A DNA stretch of 64,000 nt from Clostridium sp. CM027 (GCF_024730565.1 NZ_CP077725.1:1302001-1366000), one strand, 5' to 3'. Numbered from the stretch's first letter, positions 1-9,374 are shown. The notes: a model not told the origin generated them from the sequence alone. Made by a program: numbers and translations.

Positions 1-43
1 TATTGATAGTCTATACTTTGAGTTTAACCTATATCGTAGATTC

Positions 44-1321
44 TTATTTAGAAATGTACCATTTACTTTGAGATTTATACATATCCTTATATTTCTGAAA
101 CTTTTGAAATACACCTGAAGTATTTTTAAATATACTTCCTTTAGAAACATATCGAGTATCATGTCCATTAAATTCAACTATTGCAACAGTTTCACCAGGT
201 TTTATATCAAAAGAAACATGTGATAGTGAATTTTTAGTACTTCCAGGGTAAACAAAAGAAACATCCTCTATATTTATTCCAGGAATCCCCTTTGTTTTTA
301 CATCTTCTCCTTTACATTCGTCCATGTCAAAAAATCTTATAAGATTTTTCACAGTACCAATCTTTGGAAGTACGCTGCCTATATTCCAACATATCATTTC
401 TTCCATCATTCCTATAAGCATATCTAAAGATCCAAATACTGCACCAAAAGCACCTATTGATATTGATTTATCTAATGCACATTTTACAAGAATCAGAAGA
501 ATTATAATATAACCGCTTAAAGTTAAAAGCTTTAAGCTGAATTCTATAACCGCAGATTTTTTCTGAGTTTTGAAAGCTTCATTATTAATTATTGATAAAG
601 CATTTTTATAAAGTTTTTTAAAGTATCCAAAACATCCTAAAATTCTAGTTTCTTTAAAATATTCCCTATCCATAATACATTTTTCATAGTATTGGTATTC
701 TCTCCTTAATGGAGCAACTTTATCTTCAAGATTTGCAAAAAGTCTAACTTTTAACACCTGTGCTAAAGTTACTGGAACAAATATAATAAATATTGATAGT
801 ACAAGTATAGGCTTTAATTTGTAAAGATATATACCCATAATCACAAAATACGGAATATACACTAAAAGCACACCAAGTAGTACGTCTATTGCAGACATTC
901 CTCTGTTAGCACCCTCTTCGGCTTTATTTATATCATCAAGGAAAAGAGGATTCTCAAAATCAATAGGATTCATTTTTGAACTTTTTATATTGATTTTTTT
1001 TATTATTTTTCCAGATACTTTTTTAAATAAATCTTTGTATACTACATTTGAAGCTCCATTCAAAATTTGAACGGTTACAATACATCCAAATAATAAAAAA
1101 ATCTGGATTAATAAATTTACAAATGTTATTTTACCTAAAATATAATTAGACACGGCATCAAAAAGGTTACTTATAGCTATAGTATTTAATGCTAAAAATA
1201 TTCCTAACAAAATTTTTATCAAAGAATATATAGATATATATATAGGACAAGCTTTTAATGTAAAAGTTAGTAATCTTTTAAATATTTTAAACAGAGAAAC
1301 ATCATCTTTTTTCTTTATCAT
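44..1321 (-). pseudogene. ABC transporter, membrane plus defective ATPase half (broken)
   Basis: The N-terminal 330 or so residues form a hydrophobic exporter-type membrane domain with about five to six spans. A nucleotide-binding domain starts near residue 350 (core GETVAIV) but jumps straight from there to a segment that normally lies after Walker A (FNGHDTRYVSKGS), followed by a Q-loop-like stretch (SGVFQKFQKYK). The Walker A P-loop is therefore deleted in frame, and the protein stops before the signature and Walker B motifs. It cannot hydrolyse ATP. The ATG at 1321 is preferred because AAAAAGGA lies 9 bases upstream. It resembles peptide or bacteriocin exporters with fused domains, and a broken secreted-peptide gene lies just upstream on the same strand, which suggests a decayed peptide export locus. 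The loss of function is certain; the substrate is inferred. Confidence 0.8.
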
Positions 1322-1456
1322 AACCATCAATCCTTTTTATATTAACAATAGAGTATGTTAAAAAACTAATTAATTAGTTTTTTACATTCCAATTTAAAAT
1401 GCAAAATTTAAGAATTACTTTTTTACTGCGTTATGAAAAAGCTTTATTTGATTTTA

Positions 1457-1500
1457 CTCGCAAAACGCGGGGAATATACGTTAAGACAGTTATTACTAAA
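1457..1500 (+). repeat. GGGGTAG-family dispersed motif, copy A (lacks head)
   Basis: The core CTCGCAAAACGCGG is followed by a conserved AATATACGTT.AGACAG and ATTAC.AAAA. It matches the minus-strand copy at 42385-42439 with only about four differences over 44 bases. The GGGGTAG head of the other copies is missing here. It lies between two pseudogenes, in no reading frame. Confidence 0.6.
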
Positions 1501-1548
1501 AATATATTTTATTATAAATTTTAGTTATGCATACTTACACTACCGCTC

Positions 1549-1771
1549 TTAATTGTCCATCCATCAAATTACTCCAGAGCCACTCATTCTAGAGCTAGAT
1601 GCAGTCATTGACATTGTAAGATTTGTTCCAGTAAAACTTCGGGTTACTCCTCATCTAGTAGTATCAAAACTTAAAGTAGAAGCGTAGCTACTCGCAAATA
1701 CTACAGTTGGTATTACCAGAATTACTAAAAGTATAGCTGCGGAACAGATTTTTTCGTTTCTTATTGGTCAT
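1549..1771 (-). pseudogene. small secreted peptide gene, degenerate
   Basis: A strong ribosome site (GGGGG) precedes an ATG at 1771 encoding MTNKKRK. One extra A in the following A-run shifts the frame. Restoring it gives a textbook signal peptide (ICSAAILLVILVIPTVVFA) and then a Ser/Thr-rich secreted part (SSYASTLSFDTT, later RSFTGTNLTMSMTASSS), interrupted by two TGA codons. The original product would be a secreted peptide of about 70 residues. It sits upstream of, and in line with, the broken ABC transporter at 44-1321, so peptide and exporter may have formed one locus. The family was not recognised. Confidence 0.6.
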
Positions 1772-1903
1772 ATTAATTCCCCCTTTTATATATATAAAGT
1801 AACTCCATACATAAAATAGATTCCATGTCGTTTACAAAAAAGCTTTAACTTCAAATTATATTTTGTTGCAAATTTCAGGAAGCATACATGCTGGCGTACA
1901 AAA

Positions 1904-1932
1904 AATAACACCGCTATCTAGCCGGTGTTATT
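1904..1932 (-). terminator. rho-independent terminator of the acetyltransferase gene
   Basis: AATAACACCG and CGGTGTTATT form a strong stem around a short loop. Read on the minus strand the stem is followed by a T-run. It lies about 30 bases past the stop of the gene at 1964. Confidence 0.8.
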
Positions 1933-1963
1933 TGTAAATATCTATTTTATATGAGAACCCTAT

Positions 1964-2560
1964 TTATTTAATTTTAAAGTTTTTAAAGTAGTATTTCTTA
2001 TCTTCCTCTGTAACTTCTCTTATTATTTTACAAGGATTACCTACAGCTATAGAATTAGATGCAATATCTTTAGTTACAACGCTACCAGAGCCAATCACTA
2101 CATTATCACCAATAGTAATTCCTGGATTTACTATAACACCACCTCCTATCCAAACATTATCGCCTATATTAATTGGAAATGCATATTCAAGTGCTGCATT
2201 GCGTGGTTCAAAATGAATAGGATGACCTGCGGTAAAAAGGCTTACGTTTGGTGCAAACATAACATTATCACCAATTGTAACCTTAGCGCAATCTAAAATA
2301 GTACAATTGTAGTTACTATAAAAATTTTCTCCAATAGAAATATTATATCCATAGTCACATCGAAATGGTGATTCTATATGGAACCCACTCCCAACTACAC
2401 CTAATAATTTCTTTACAATTTCCATTTGCTTCTCACCTTGGCTTGGGCGTAGGGTGTTATAGTCAAATATCATTTCTTTTGCATATTGGCGTTCAGATAA
2501 TAGTTCTTCTCCGAATGCTTTATATGGTTTTCCACTTAACATTTTTTCTTTTTCTGTCAT
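1964..2560 (-). CDS. maltose/galactoside O-acetyltransferase family (hexapeptide repeat)
   Basis: A 198-residue acetyl-CoA-dependent O-acetyltransferase of the LacA/Maa/NodL type, probably cytosolic and acting on sugars. The N-terminal Mac domain (EKMLSGKPYKAF, about residues 3-55) is followed by left-handed beta-helix hexapeptide repeats (IGDNVMFAPNV, INIGDNVWIGGG, ITIGDNVVIGSGSVV). The catalytic His lies in LFTAGHPI and the C-terminal AVGNPCKIIR cap is present. The start at 2560 has GGAGGG eight bases upstream; a further 28 codons upstream stay open but have no ribosome site. Monocistronic, with a terminator immediately downstream. The family is sure; the sugar acceptor is unknown. Confidence 0.92.
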   Translation of the reverse strand: MTEKEKMLSGKPYKAFGEELLSERQYAKEMIFDYNTLRPSQGEKQMEIVKKLLGVVGSGFHIESPFRCDYGYNISIGENFYSNYNCTILDCAKVTIGDNVMFAPNVSLFTAGHPIHFEPRNAALEYAFPINIGDNVWIGGGVIVNPGITIGDNVVIGSGSVVTKDIASNSIAVGNPCKIIREVTEEDKKYYFKNFKIK

Positions 2561-2785
2561 AGCCTCTACCCTCCATATTATATAACGCTTGAAAATCGCA
2601 TTTTCTCTTATTATTTTACCATATTTACTGTAATTTAAATCCAAAATACCAATAAATATATTTTCAGATAATTTGAACTGAAAAGTTGTAAAACTAGTTT
2701 ATTATGTTTATATATAGAACATTGAGAAATCTCGAGATAGGGAAATCATTAAATGTACTATAGCAAATAGAAAAATTCAGTTTAC

Positions 2786-2834
2786 AAAAAAAGATATGGG
2801 CTTCATTTTAAACTATGAATCCCATATCTTTTTT
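2786..2834. terminator. bidirectional terminator after the nucleoside transporter
   Basis: AAAAAAGATATGGG and CCCATATCTTTTTT form a long stem with T-runs on both strands. It ends the nucleoside transporter gene that reads leftwards into it. Confidence 0.85.
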
Positions 2835-2868
2835 TATATTATTATTTTATATGACTAACTTTAATATT

Positions 2869-4071
2869 CTATATTGCAATAATTAAACCTACAATTAATG
2901 CGCTTAATATACTTACACAGAAACCACCTATCATTCCTCTAAAAGCAAGTTTTGATAGTTGTCCTCTCTTATCTGGACAGAATACTGATATTCCTGATAC
3001 ACAGATTCCCATACTTGATATGTTTGCAAAACCTGTTAATGATACTGCAAGCATAAGTCCTGTTCTATAATCTAATGTGCTAATTACTTTACCAAGTTGT
3101 CCAAATGCTACAAACTCATTTAACGCCATCTTACTTCCAAGTAATTGCCCTGCAAGTAATACTTGGTCATTCGGAACACCCATTAAATAACCTATTGGTG
3201 CAAATGCATATCCGAGTATTCCTTCCAGTGATACTCCAAAGATTCCAAGAAATCCATTAAGCATTGCAACTAGTGCTACTATTGCTATAAGTACTGCACC
3301 AATTCCAAGAGCCATATTAAGCCCTGCAGATGCGCCTTCTGAAATAGCTGATATTAAGTTTTCATTATCACCCTTATTATCTATTTTTAAATTCTCTATT
3401 TCACTCGCCACTTCTGCCTCAGGAATTAATATTTTAGAGATAATTATACTTCCGAGTGGCACTAATGTACTACCAATTAAAAGATATTCCATAGGTATTC
3501 CAAGACCAACATATCCCATTATTACACTAACGGACATACTACCCATACCTGATACAAGCACTAGCATTATTTCACTTTCAGTCATTTTAGGTAGATACTT
3601 GCTTACAAGTAATGGTGAATCTGTTTGCCCTAAAAACATATTTGCTACTGCCACAAAACTTTCTACTTTGCTTGTTCCAATAACCTTTCCTATTGCTCCA
3701 CCTATTATTTTAATTACAAGCCCTAAAACTCCTAGATAAAATAAAGCTGAAACCAATGCTGATACAAATATTATGTTACCTAATACTTGTATACCAAATA
3801 CCATTCCTGTTGGTGCAGCTCCGTCTGCTAATGATCCAAATATAAAGTTTAACCCCGCACTACCATAGTTTAAAACGTTACTAACCCCATCTGATACATT
3901 TTGTATAACTACCCTTCCCAATGGAACTTTAACTAATAAGATTGCCACTACAAATTGTATAGCAAATGCCTTAATAATTAATTTCTTATTAATATTGACC
4001 TTATTATTTGATACTAGATATAAAACACCAAATAACATTACAATCCCTAATAAGTTTCTTATTATTATCAT
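2869..4071 (-). CDS. nupC: concentrative nucleoside transporter, NupC/CNT family
   Basis: A 400-residue polytopic inner-membrane protein that imports nucleosides by cation symport. Family landmarks are visible: the N-terminal hydrophobic domain, VFGIQVLGNIIFVSALVSAL, the GQTDSPLLVSKYLP loop (nucleoside-binding region, near residue 150), then GSMSVSVIMGYVGLGI, and NEFVAFGQLG followed by a Thr/Gly-rich TM segment. The length matches bacterial NupC (about 395-400). The start at 4071 has a GGAGG about 9 bases upstream. It stands alone with its own terminator. I looked for a purine riboswitch in the 370-base upstream region and saw none, so its regulation is unknown. Confidence 0.95.
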   Translation of the reverse strand: MIIIRNLLGIVMLFGVLYLVSNNKVNINKKLIIKAFAIQFVVAILLVKVPLGRVVIQNVSDGVSNVLNYGSAGLNFIFGSLADGAAPTGMVFGIQVLGNIIFVSALVSALFYLGVLGLVIKIIGGAIGKVIGTSKVESFVAVANMFLGQTDSPLLVSKYLPKMTESEIMLVLVSGMGSMSVSVIMGYVGLGIPMEYLLIGSTLVPLGSIIISKILIPEAEVASEIENLKIDNKGDNENLISAISEGASAGLNMALGIGAVLIAIVALVAMLNGFLGIFGVSLEGILGYAFAPIGYLMGVPNDQVLLAGQLLGSKMALNEFVAFGQLGKVISTLDYRTGLMLAVSLTGFANISSMGICVSGISVFCPDKRGQLSKLAFRGMIGGFCVSILSALIVGLIIAI

Positions 4072-4360
4072 AAATTATTCCTCCACCTTTTCCTTATTCT
4101 TATACAATTTTACTAATTATTGATAATTTAACCCTTTAAGAACCTTCAAAAATAACAAGTCAATACGCTTGTCTATTTTTCAGCATGCCTTATTAGTTTA
4201 TTTTATACAACTATTTTAAAATCTTATAACTATATTATACCAAAGGCTAGTAATTATTGGTGTCTTTATTTAAATAAATTGTCGAATTTAATAAAATAAA
4301 TTAAGTTTCTAAAAAAATAGGATACTGCAGCTACTAGCCCTTATTTATTTTCTGGCAAAC
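4072..4360. other. intergenic region upstream of nupC
   Basis: AT-rich spacer. Only a weak CAAG...CTTG hairpin near 4155-4175 is visible. There is no recognisable riboswitch and no coding remnant. Confidence 0.5.
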
Positions 4361-4404
4361 AAAAGCACTAAAAACTAATCAATAGAAAAGTTTTTAGTGC
4401 TTTT
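4361..4404. terminator. terminator downstream of the cupin gene
   Basis: AAAAGCACTAAAAACT pairs with AGTTTTTAGTGCTTTT, and T-runs follow on both strands. It lies about 50 bases past the cupin stop. Confidence 0.85.
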
Positions 4405-4451
4405 TTTAATTAAATCATATGCGGAGCTACTATTGCTACAACCTTAATTAT

Positions 4452-4787
4452 TTAACCTTTTATCACCGTTAAAAGCATTTGGAATCTTACGCGAGCTTCA
4501 AGTCCATGAGGAACATTAGAAGGCATGATTATTGTTTCGCCTGCCTTAACATTGAAAATATCATTATCTATGGTAATTTCCGCTTCACCATCTAATACTT
4601 GAACCATAGCGTCTCCAGGAGTTACGTGGGTGCTGATACCTTCTCCTTTATCCAGTGAGAATAATGTAATACTCACAGATGGTGTCTGCGCAATCGTTCT
4701 ACTTATAACCTGGGCCTCTTGATAAGATATTAAATTCTTTAAATCAATTACTTTTGAGAATTCTATATTTTTAATTAAGCTTTTCAT
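4452..4787 (-). CDS. small cupin-domain protein
   Basis: A single-domain cupin of 111 residues. Cupin motif 1 is seen as GEGISTHVTPGDAMVQVLDG: the first His is present, but the usual second His is replaced. Motif 2 is GETIIMPSNVPHGLEA, with the conserved His before GLEA. The metal site may therefore be incomplete. Proteins of this size in clostridia are cytosolic and of unknown ligand. A GGGGG ribosome site precedes the ATG. Monocistronic. It may bind a small metabolite or act as a simple lyase or isomerase; no function is claimed. Confidence 0.85.
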   Translation of the reverse strand: MKSLIKNIEFSKVIDLKNLISYQEAQVISRTIAQTPSVSITLFSLDKGEGISTHVTPGDAMVQVLDGEAEITIDNDIFNVKAGETIIMPSNVPHGLEARVRFQMLLTVIKG

Positions 4788-4942
4788 ACTGTTACCCCCT
4801 TAAATTCTTTAATTACAGTATATTACTATTAGTGATAAAAGTCCGTAACTTACGTTACCTTTTATAATAATTATCGGCAGTTGCAGTCTCCTTCAGAAAA
4901 TTTCCCGGGGTATATTACCAAATTGCGGCACAACTTATTTTG

Positions 4943-5212
4943 CTAACTTTCTTCTACATGATCAATATAGTCAACATTTTTCAATTCGGATAAAGCATCT
5001 TCTACTGATATATCATCTATGATTCTGGCAGTAAGAATTAAACCTCTCTCTATACCTTCATCCCACTGAAAATCAGTCATAACGGCATCAATACCTAGAT
5101 TTTCAGCCATGTCTTTTGCACTAATCGTATCAGCTTTATAATCTTCAAGCCCCTCTTCTGTTATTGTGACATCATAAATTGTACTTTTCATTGACATTTT
5201 ATACACCGCCAT
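4943..5212 (-). CDS. hypothetical small acidic protein
   Basis: Up to 89 residues, acidic and soluble, with an alternating beta/alpha pattern (MKSTIYDVTITEEGLEDYKAD..., then DAVMTDFQWDEGIERGLILTARI). No signal peptide or membrane span, and the family was not recognised. Two starts are possible. The ATG at 5212 has little ribosome-site support, whereas the ATG at 5197 (MSMKSTIYD) has GGCGGTG six bases upstream, so the shorter form may be real. It lies back-to-back with the marR promoter but 150 bases from the cupin, so it is probably a separate transcript. Confidence 0.6.
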   Translation of the reverse strand: MAVYKMSMKSTIYDVTITEEGLEDYKADTISAKDMAENLGIDAVMTDFQWDEGIERGLILTARIIDDISVEDALSELKNVDYIDHVEES

Positions 5213-5298
5213 ATCATTAATATTTTTTAACCTACTATATATATATAATGTTCTACAGAAATCTTAAAATATACCTGTATTTTTGGTTTAAATATATG

Positions 5299-5344
5299 GT
5301 TGACGAGTCAACAAAATCGTTCTATAATAAGGTTGACTTATCAA
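5299..5344 (+). promoter_or_regulatory. marR-efflux promoter with overlapping palindromic operators
   Basis: TTGACG (5300-5305), a 17-base spacer, and TATAAT (5323-5328) form a near-consensus sigma-A promoter. A perfect 14-bp palindrome, GTTGACGAGTCAAC (5299-5312), covers the -35 box. A second, related element, TTGACTTATCAA (5333-5344), sits just after the -10. This is the layout expected for autorepression by the downstream MarR protein. Confidence 0.8.
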
Positions 5345-5392
5345 TTAAAACAAGAAGTTTTTTAATATACTTGAGTATAAGGGGGTTAAATT

Positions 5393-5827
5393 TTGAAAGA
5401 AGATATAATACATTTAATTAAGCTCAATAATAAAATTTTTAGAACCACCCAGGTTTATTTGGATAAGGTGTTAAAGAAATATGAATTAAGCAGTGGTTCT
5501 TACCCATATTTACTTGTATTAAATGAAAATGAAGGTATAAGCCAGAATAAAATAAGTAAAGAATTAGGTTTTGATAAAGCAATGTCAGCTAGGACTGTCA
5601 CAAAACTTATAAACCTTGGATACTTAGATAGAAAAGAGGATGAGGCCGATTCTAGAGCATATAAATTATATTTAACACAGAAGGCTAAGATTATAATTCC
5701 AAATGTGCTCAATGAAATTCATAAGTTGGAAGGTCTAATAACAAATGATTTAAGTGAAAAGGAGAAAGTTATTACCCTAGATTCATTGAATAAGATTTTA
5801 AATAATATGAAAAATTTTAAATTATAA
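5393..5827 (+). CDS. MarR family transcriptional regulator
   Basis: A 144-residue winged-helix regulator. The HTH is at about residues 45-70 (GISQNKISKELGFDKAMSAR) and the wing is EDEADSRAYKLYLT with the usual D-x-R pattern. It starts with TTG, supported by GGGGG seven bases upstream. The stop lies 19 bases before the efflux pump start, so the two form an operon. The palindromes on the promoter (5299-5344) are its likely operators, so it most likely represses itself and the pump until a drug or aromatic ligand binds. The family is certain; the ligand is unknown. Confidence 0.93.
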   Translation: MKEDIIHLIKLNNKIFRTTQVYLDKVLKKYELSSGSYPYLLVLNENEGISQNKISKELGFDKAMSARTVTKLINLGYLDRKEDEADSRAYKLYLTQKAKIIIPNVLNEIHKLEGLITNDLSEKEKVITLDSLNKILNNMKNFKL

Positions 5828-5846
5828 GGATAAAAGGAGAATATAA

Positions 5847-7277
5847 ATGGAAGCAGCAAATAATAGCATTAATAAACATAGATGGGTAATTCTAATTATA
5901 ATTGTAATGGTAGTTTTTATGTCTACCCTAGATAGTAGCATTGTAAATGTAGCTTTACCTATGATGGCTAAATCTTTAAATGTGACATCAGCAGGTATTC
6001 AACTGGTAGTAACCAGTTATTTAATTATAATTTCAGCAACTATATTAGTTTTTGGAAGATTGGGGGATATAGCTTCTAAAACAAAGATATTTAAGTTTGG
6101 TATAGCTTTATTTACACTTGGTTCTTTATTTTGTGGAGTAACAAGTTCACTGTTTGTTTTAGTCCTAGCTAGAGTAATACAAGCCGTAGGGGCCGCAGCC
6201 ACTATGGCAAACAGCCAAGGGATTATCACTGCAGTATTTCCATCAAATGAAAGAGGGAAAGCACTAGGAATCTCAGGATCCTTCGTGGCACTTGGAGCTT
6301 TAGTTGGGCCTCCACTGGGAGGATTTATAGTACAAGCTACTAGTTGGGAATATATTTTTTTAATAAATGTCCCAATAGGTATAATAACTTTACTTTATAG
6401 TTTTAAGATACTTCCTAAAGAACACAAAAGAGCAAAAGGAAAATTAGATGTGCCAGGAGCGTTATTGTTTATGTTTGCTATAGTTCCTCTATTTGTAGCT
6501 TTAGGTAAAGGTCAAGAGGTTGGATTTACTCAGCCCATAATTTTATTAGGGTTTTTAATCGCAATTATTTCTTTTATTGTATTTGTTATGGTGGAAAAGA
6601 AATGTGAAGACCCTTTATTACAGCTAGAAATTTTCGAAAATAAATTGTTTTCACTTAGTATATTTTGTGGATTCATATTCTTTGTAGCCATCTTTTGCTC
6701 AAGTATTATTCAACCTTTTTATCTTCAGGATGTGATGAATTTTTCACCTTCATCTACTGGTTTATTACTTATGATCTATCCATTAGTTTTGTCTGTGGTG
6801 GCACCTCTTAGTGGACATTTCTCAGATAAAATAGGCTCAGAAATTTTAACTTTTATTGGGTTAGTAGTTTTAAGTTTAGGTTTAATATTAATGTCAACTC
6901 TAAATGAGAAATCTTCAACTATAAGCATGGTAATTTTTATAGGGGTTATGTCACTGGGTACTGGGTTATTCCAATCACCTAATACTTCTTTAATAATGTC
7001 AACAGTATCAAAGGATAAGCTAGGCATTGCAGGGAGTATAAATGGACTTGTAAGAAATTTGGGAATGGTATGCGGCATAGCTTTATCTACTACTCTTTTG
7101 TATAGCATGATGAGCTATAAAATTGGATATCATGTAACAGATTACGTAGTAGGAAGAAATGATGCATTTATTTACGGCATGAAAACTGTATATATAACTG
7201 CAGCGGTTATTTGTATGATTGGGGCAATTTTAACCTCTTTGAGATTATTTAATCGAAAAGATAAATTAGAAAACTAA
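5847..7277 (+). CDS. DHA2-family MFS multidrug efflux transporter (EmrB/QacA type)
   Basis: A 476-residue membrane protein with about 14 predicted spans, a drug:proton antiporter. The DHA2 landmarks are the TM1 motif STLDSSIVNVALPMM (membrane Asp), motif A after TM2 (GRLGDIASKTKIFKFG) and motif C in TM5 (GALVGPPLGGFI). It starts at an ATG behind AAGGAG and follows marR by 19 bases in the same operon, so it is controlled by the MarR protein. The substrate is unknown; the pairing suggests a toxic lipophilic compound. Confidence 0.95.
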   Translation: MEAANNSINKHRWVILIIIVMVVFMSTLDSSIVNVALPMMAKSLNVTSAGIQLVVTSYLIIISATILVFGRLGDIASKTKIFKFGIALFTLGSLFCGVTSSLFVLVLARVIQAVGAAATMANSQGIITAVFPSNERGKALGISGSFVALGALVGPPLGGFIVQATSWEYIFLINVPIGIITLLYSFKILPKEHKRAKGKLDVPGALLFMFAIVPLFVALGKGQEVGFTQPIILLGFLIAIISFIVFVMVEKKCEDPLLQLEIFENKLFSLSIFCGFIFFVAIFCSSIIQPFYLQDVMNFSPSSTGLLLMIYPLVLSVVAPLSGHFSDKIGSEILTFIGLVVLSLGLILMSTLNEKSSTISMVIFIGVMSLGTGLFQSPNTSLIMSTVSKDKLGIAGSINGLVRNLGMVCGIALSTTLLYSMMSYKIGYHVTDYVVGRNDAFIYGMKTVYITAAVICMIGAILTSLRLFNRKDKLEN

Positions 7278-7572
7278 AAAATACCTGATCTACACAATAT
7301 TATATTCCCGTATCAATAGTATTATTGATTGCGTTATTTATTTTTAACTTAATAGTTTTTATACGTACCGCCAACATTCACGACAAAATCCACTTTAAGA
7401 CATAAAATTGACATAATCATGATAAAATAACGGCGAAGTCAACTAAAGATACATATGAATTATGCATTAGGTATTCAATCTGAACATATTTTTCTATGGA
7501 ATATACATCATTAATAGTATAATTAAGTAAATATTAGTCTTATATAGATTAAATTAAAAAGGAGATATAACT
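7278..7572. other. intergenic region upstream of the hydrolase
   Basis: AT-rich. AGTATAATTAAGTAAATA near 7517-7536 resembles the -10 region of the leader repeats found elsewhere in the window, but the TCGCAA hairpin is absent. Nothing else is recognised. Confidence 0.4.
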
Positions 7573-8106
7573 ATGAGAAATACAGCCCTTTTAGTTGTAG
7601 ACGTTCAAAATGCACTAGTCTTAGCCAAGCCTTTCGCAGTAGAAGAGGTCATTAGTAATATAAAAAAATTAATTAAAACATGTAGAGAAAAAAATGTAGA
7701 AGTAATTTATATTCAACATACTGATAAAATTGGGGGTGAATTAGAGCCTAATTCAGAAGGCTGGAAAATCTATGGAGAAATAAGTCCTGCTATAAATGAA
7801 ACGGTAATAAGTAAAACTTTTAATTCTGCTTTTAAGGAGACAATTTTAAAAGATTATTTAGATAATAAAGGTATTAACAAATTAATTATGACAGGTATGC
7901 AAACAGAGTATTGCTTTGATACTACTTGTAAAGTTGCATTTGAGTATGGGTTTAAGTTAATTATACCTGAGAAAACAAATACAACATTTAATAATGGAAA
8001 TATATTAGCTAAAGATCTATATGAACATTATAACTTTAATATATTTAATGGTAGATTCGGTATTGTAGAATGCCTAGATAATACAATAGAAAGATTAATA
8101 GGTTAA
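7573..8106 (+). CDS. isochorismatase-like cysteine hydrolase
   Basis: A 177-residue cytosolic hydrolase of the isochorismatase/nicotinamidase superfamily. The catalytic triad is visible: Asp10 (VVDVQ), Lys81 (SKTFNSAF) and Cys114 (GMQTEYCFD), with the usual preceding cis-peptide region. The length fits the family. AAGGAG lies 8-9 bases before the ATG. Monocistronic, with a strong terminator directly after it. Substrates in the family range from isochorismate to nicotinamide and ureidoacrylate; nothing here chooses between them. Confidence 0.92.
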   Translation: MRNTALLVVDVQNALVLAKPFAVEEVISNIKKLIKTCREKNVEVIYIQHTDKIGGELEPNSEGWKIYGEISPAINETVISKTFNSAFKETILKDYLDNKGINKLIMTGMQTEYCFDTTCKVAFEYGFKLIIPEKTNTTFNNGNILAKDLYEHYNFNIFNGRFGIVECLDNTIERLIG

Positions 8107-8115
8107 CTAATAATA

Positions 8116-8157
8116 AAGCTATCCAATATAACGAAATTTATATTGGATGGCTTTTTT
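8116..8157 (+). terminator. terminator of the isochorismatase-like gene
   Basis: AAGCTATCCAATATA pairs with TATATTGGATGGCTT and is followed by TTTTTT. It lies 10 bases after the stop. Confidence 0.9.
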
Positions 8158-8312
8158 ATTTTATTTATAGCTAATATTTGATATTATAGCCAATTAGCCT
8201 CTAACCCCAATATCGGAATTAGTGATGGACAAGAAGTTATACCTATTATGGTATTCTATTAGACTATTCCCAAGGTCCATGTACCTACATTTTAATAATA
8301 TAATAAAAAATT

Positions 8313-8344
8313 CCACAAAATTTAAAAAAGTCTGTGGGTTTTTT
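8313..8344 (+). terminator. CCACA...TGTGG hairpin with T-run ahead of the sigma operon
   Basis: A five-base-pair stem, CCACA/TGTGG, with a wide loop is followed by TTTTTT, 50 bases before the start at 8395. It could be a second terminator of the upstream unit or an attenuator in the leader of the sigma operon. Confidence 0.5.
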
Positions 8345-8394
8345 CATAGTACATACGTCTAAACCTATGAGAACTAAATTAAAGGGGGATTTTT

Positions 8395-9369
8395 ATGAGA
8401 AAAATAGGTACGATTACTTCTTCAATAGGGCTAATTTTTCTTGGTATCTGGATGATTATATATATGAATAATCCAGAACTTGGTAAGCAAATTTTTATAT
8501 GGTGGCCTGGGATTTTCATTCTACTGGGAGTAGAGATATTAATACAGTCTAATAGAAAGCATGAGAGCTGTAGAAATCAATTTAATTACTTGACGATTTT
8601 AATTATATTTTTGTATTTAGGAATAAATGTATTCCTTAATTTATCCGGAAAATTTGGAAGCATAATAGATAAAGTTGGGTCTGGCATTGAATTTAACGAC
8701 GAAAACTTTAAAATAGGTTCTTTAAATAACACAAAAAAAATAAGTGCATCTAAAACCTTATCTATTAATGGAAATAGACTTGTATTTAAAGCTCCCAATG
8801 CGGATATTAAGATTTGTAGATCACAAGACCAAAATATAAAAATCCAAGCAGATATCTATGTGAAAGAAAATAGTTCTGTTAACGATTATAAAATAGCTGA
8901 GGAAAAAACTATGGAGGGGTATGAGGTTAATATTAAAGAAAGTTATATTAAACATGTCAAGGCATATATATATGTACCTTATGGATACAATTTAAAAATC
9001 GATGCTGCTAATTGTCAGATAAAAACTATTGATTCAAATATAAAATCTAATATAGATATTGATGCAAGTAATGCAAATATTTCCTTAGAGGGAGATATTG
9101 AAAAAAGTAATATAAATGTTTCTAATGCTAATATATATTTTAGAAATAAACTTTGTAAAGATATAAATATGAATGCAAGTAATGGTAAGATTACTGTATA
9201 CACAGAGAGTAAGAACTTAAATGTAGACGCGAATATAAATAGTGGAGCATGTATAGTAAATGGAGAGAAAAGAGTAAATAAAGGAATATCAACAAAAATT
9301 GGGAATGGGGACGGTAAATTAAAAGTTGATATTGCTAATGGGGTAGTGAGTGTTAATAGTCAGGAGTGA
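8395..9369 (+). CDS. LiaF-like membrane protein with C-terminal adhesin-like (DUF4097-type) domain
   Basis: 324 residues. Three hydrophobic segments lie in the first 90 residues (IGLIFLGIWMIIYM, IFIWWPGIFILLGVEIL, LTILIIFLYLGINVFL). A long beta-strand region from about residue 115 to 324 follows, with repeating short strands built on ASNANI/NVSNANIYF/NASNGKI, as in DUF4097 putative adhesin domains. This is the topology of cell-envelope stress proteins that sit in the membrane with a beta-helix outside. It is the first gene of an operon with an ECF sigma factor, whose start overlaps its stop, so it may sense or respond to envelope stress through that sigma factor. The role is inferred from context. 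Confidence 0.75.
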   Translation: MRKIGTITSSIGLIFLGIWMIIYMNNPELGKQIFIWWPGIFILLGVEILIQSNRKHESCRNQFNYLTILIIFLYLGINVFLNLSGKFGSIIDKVGSGIEFNDENFKIGSLNNTKKISASKTLSINGNRLVFKAPNADIKICRSQDQNIKIQADIYVKENSSVNDYKIAEEKTMEGYEVNIKESYIKHVKAYIYVPYGYNLKIDAANCQIKTIDSNIKSNIDIDASNANISLEGDIEKSNINVSNANIYFRNKLCKDINMNASNGKITVYTESKNLNVDANINSGACIVNGEKRVNKGISTKIGNGDGKLKVDIANGVVSVNSQE

Positions 9370-9374
9370 TTTTT

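Noticed and set aside
4072-4360. A purine riboswitch ahead of the nucleoside transporter
   Set aside because: None of the conserved loop or junction bases of the purine aptamer could be found on the minus strand.
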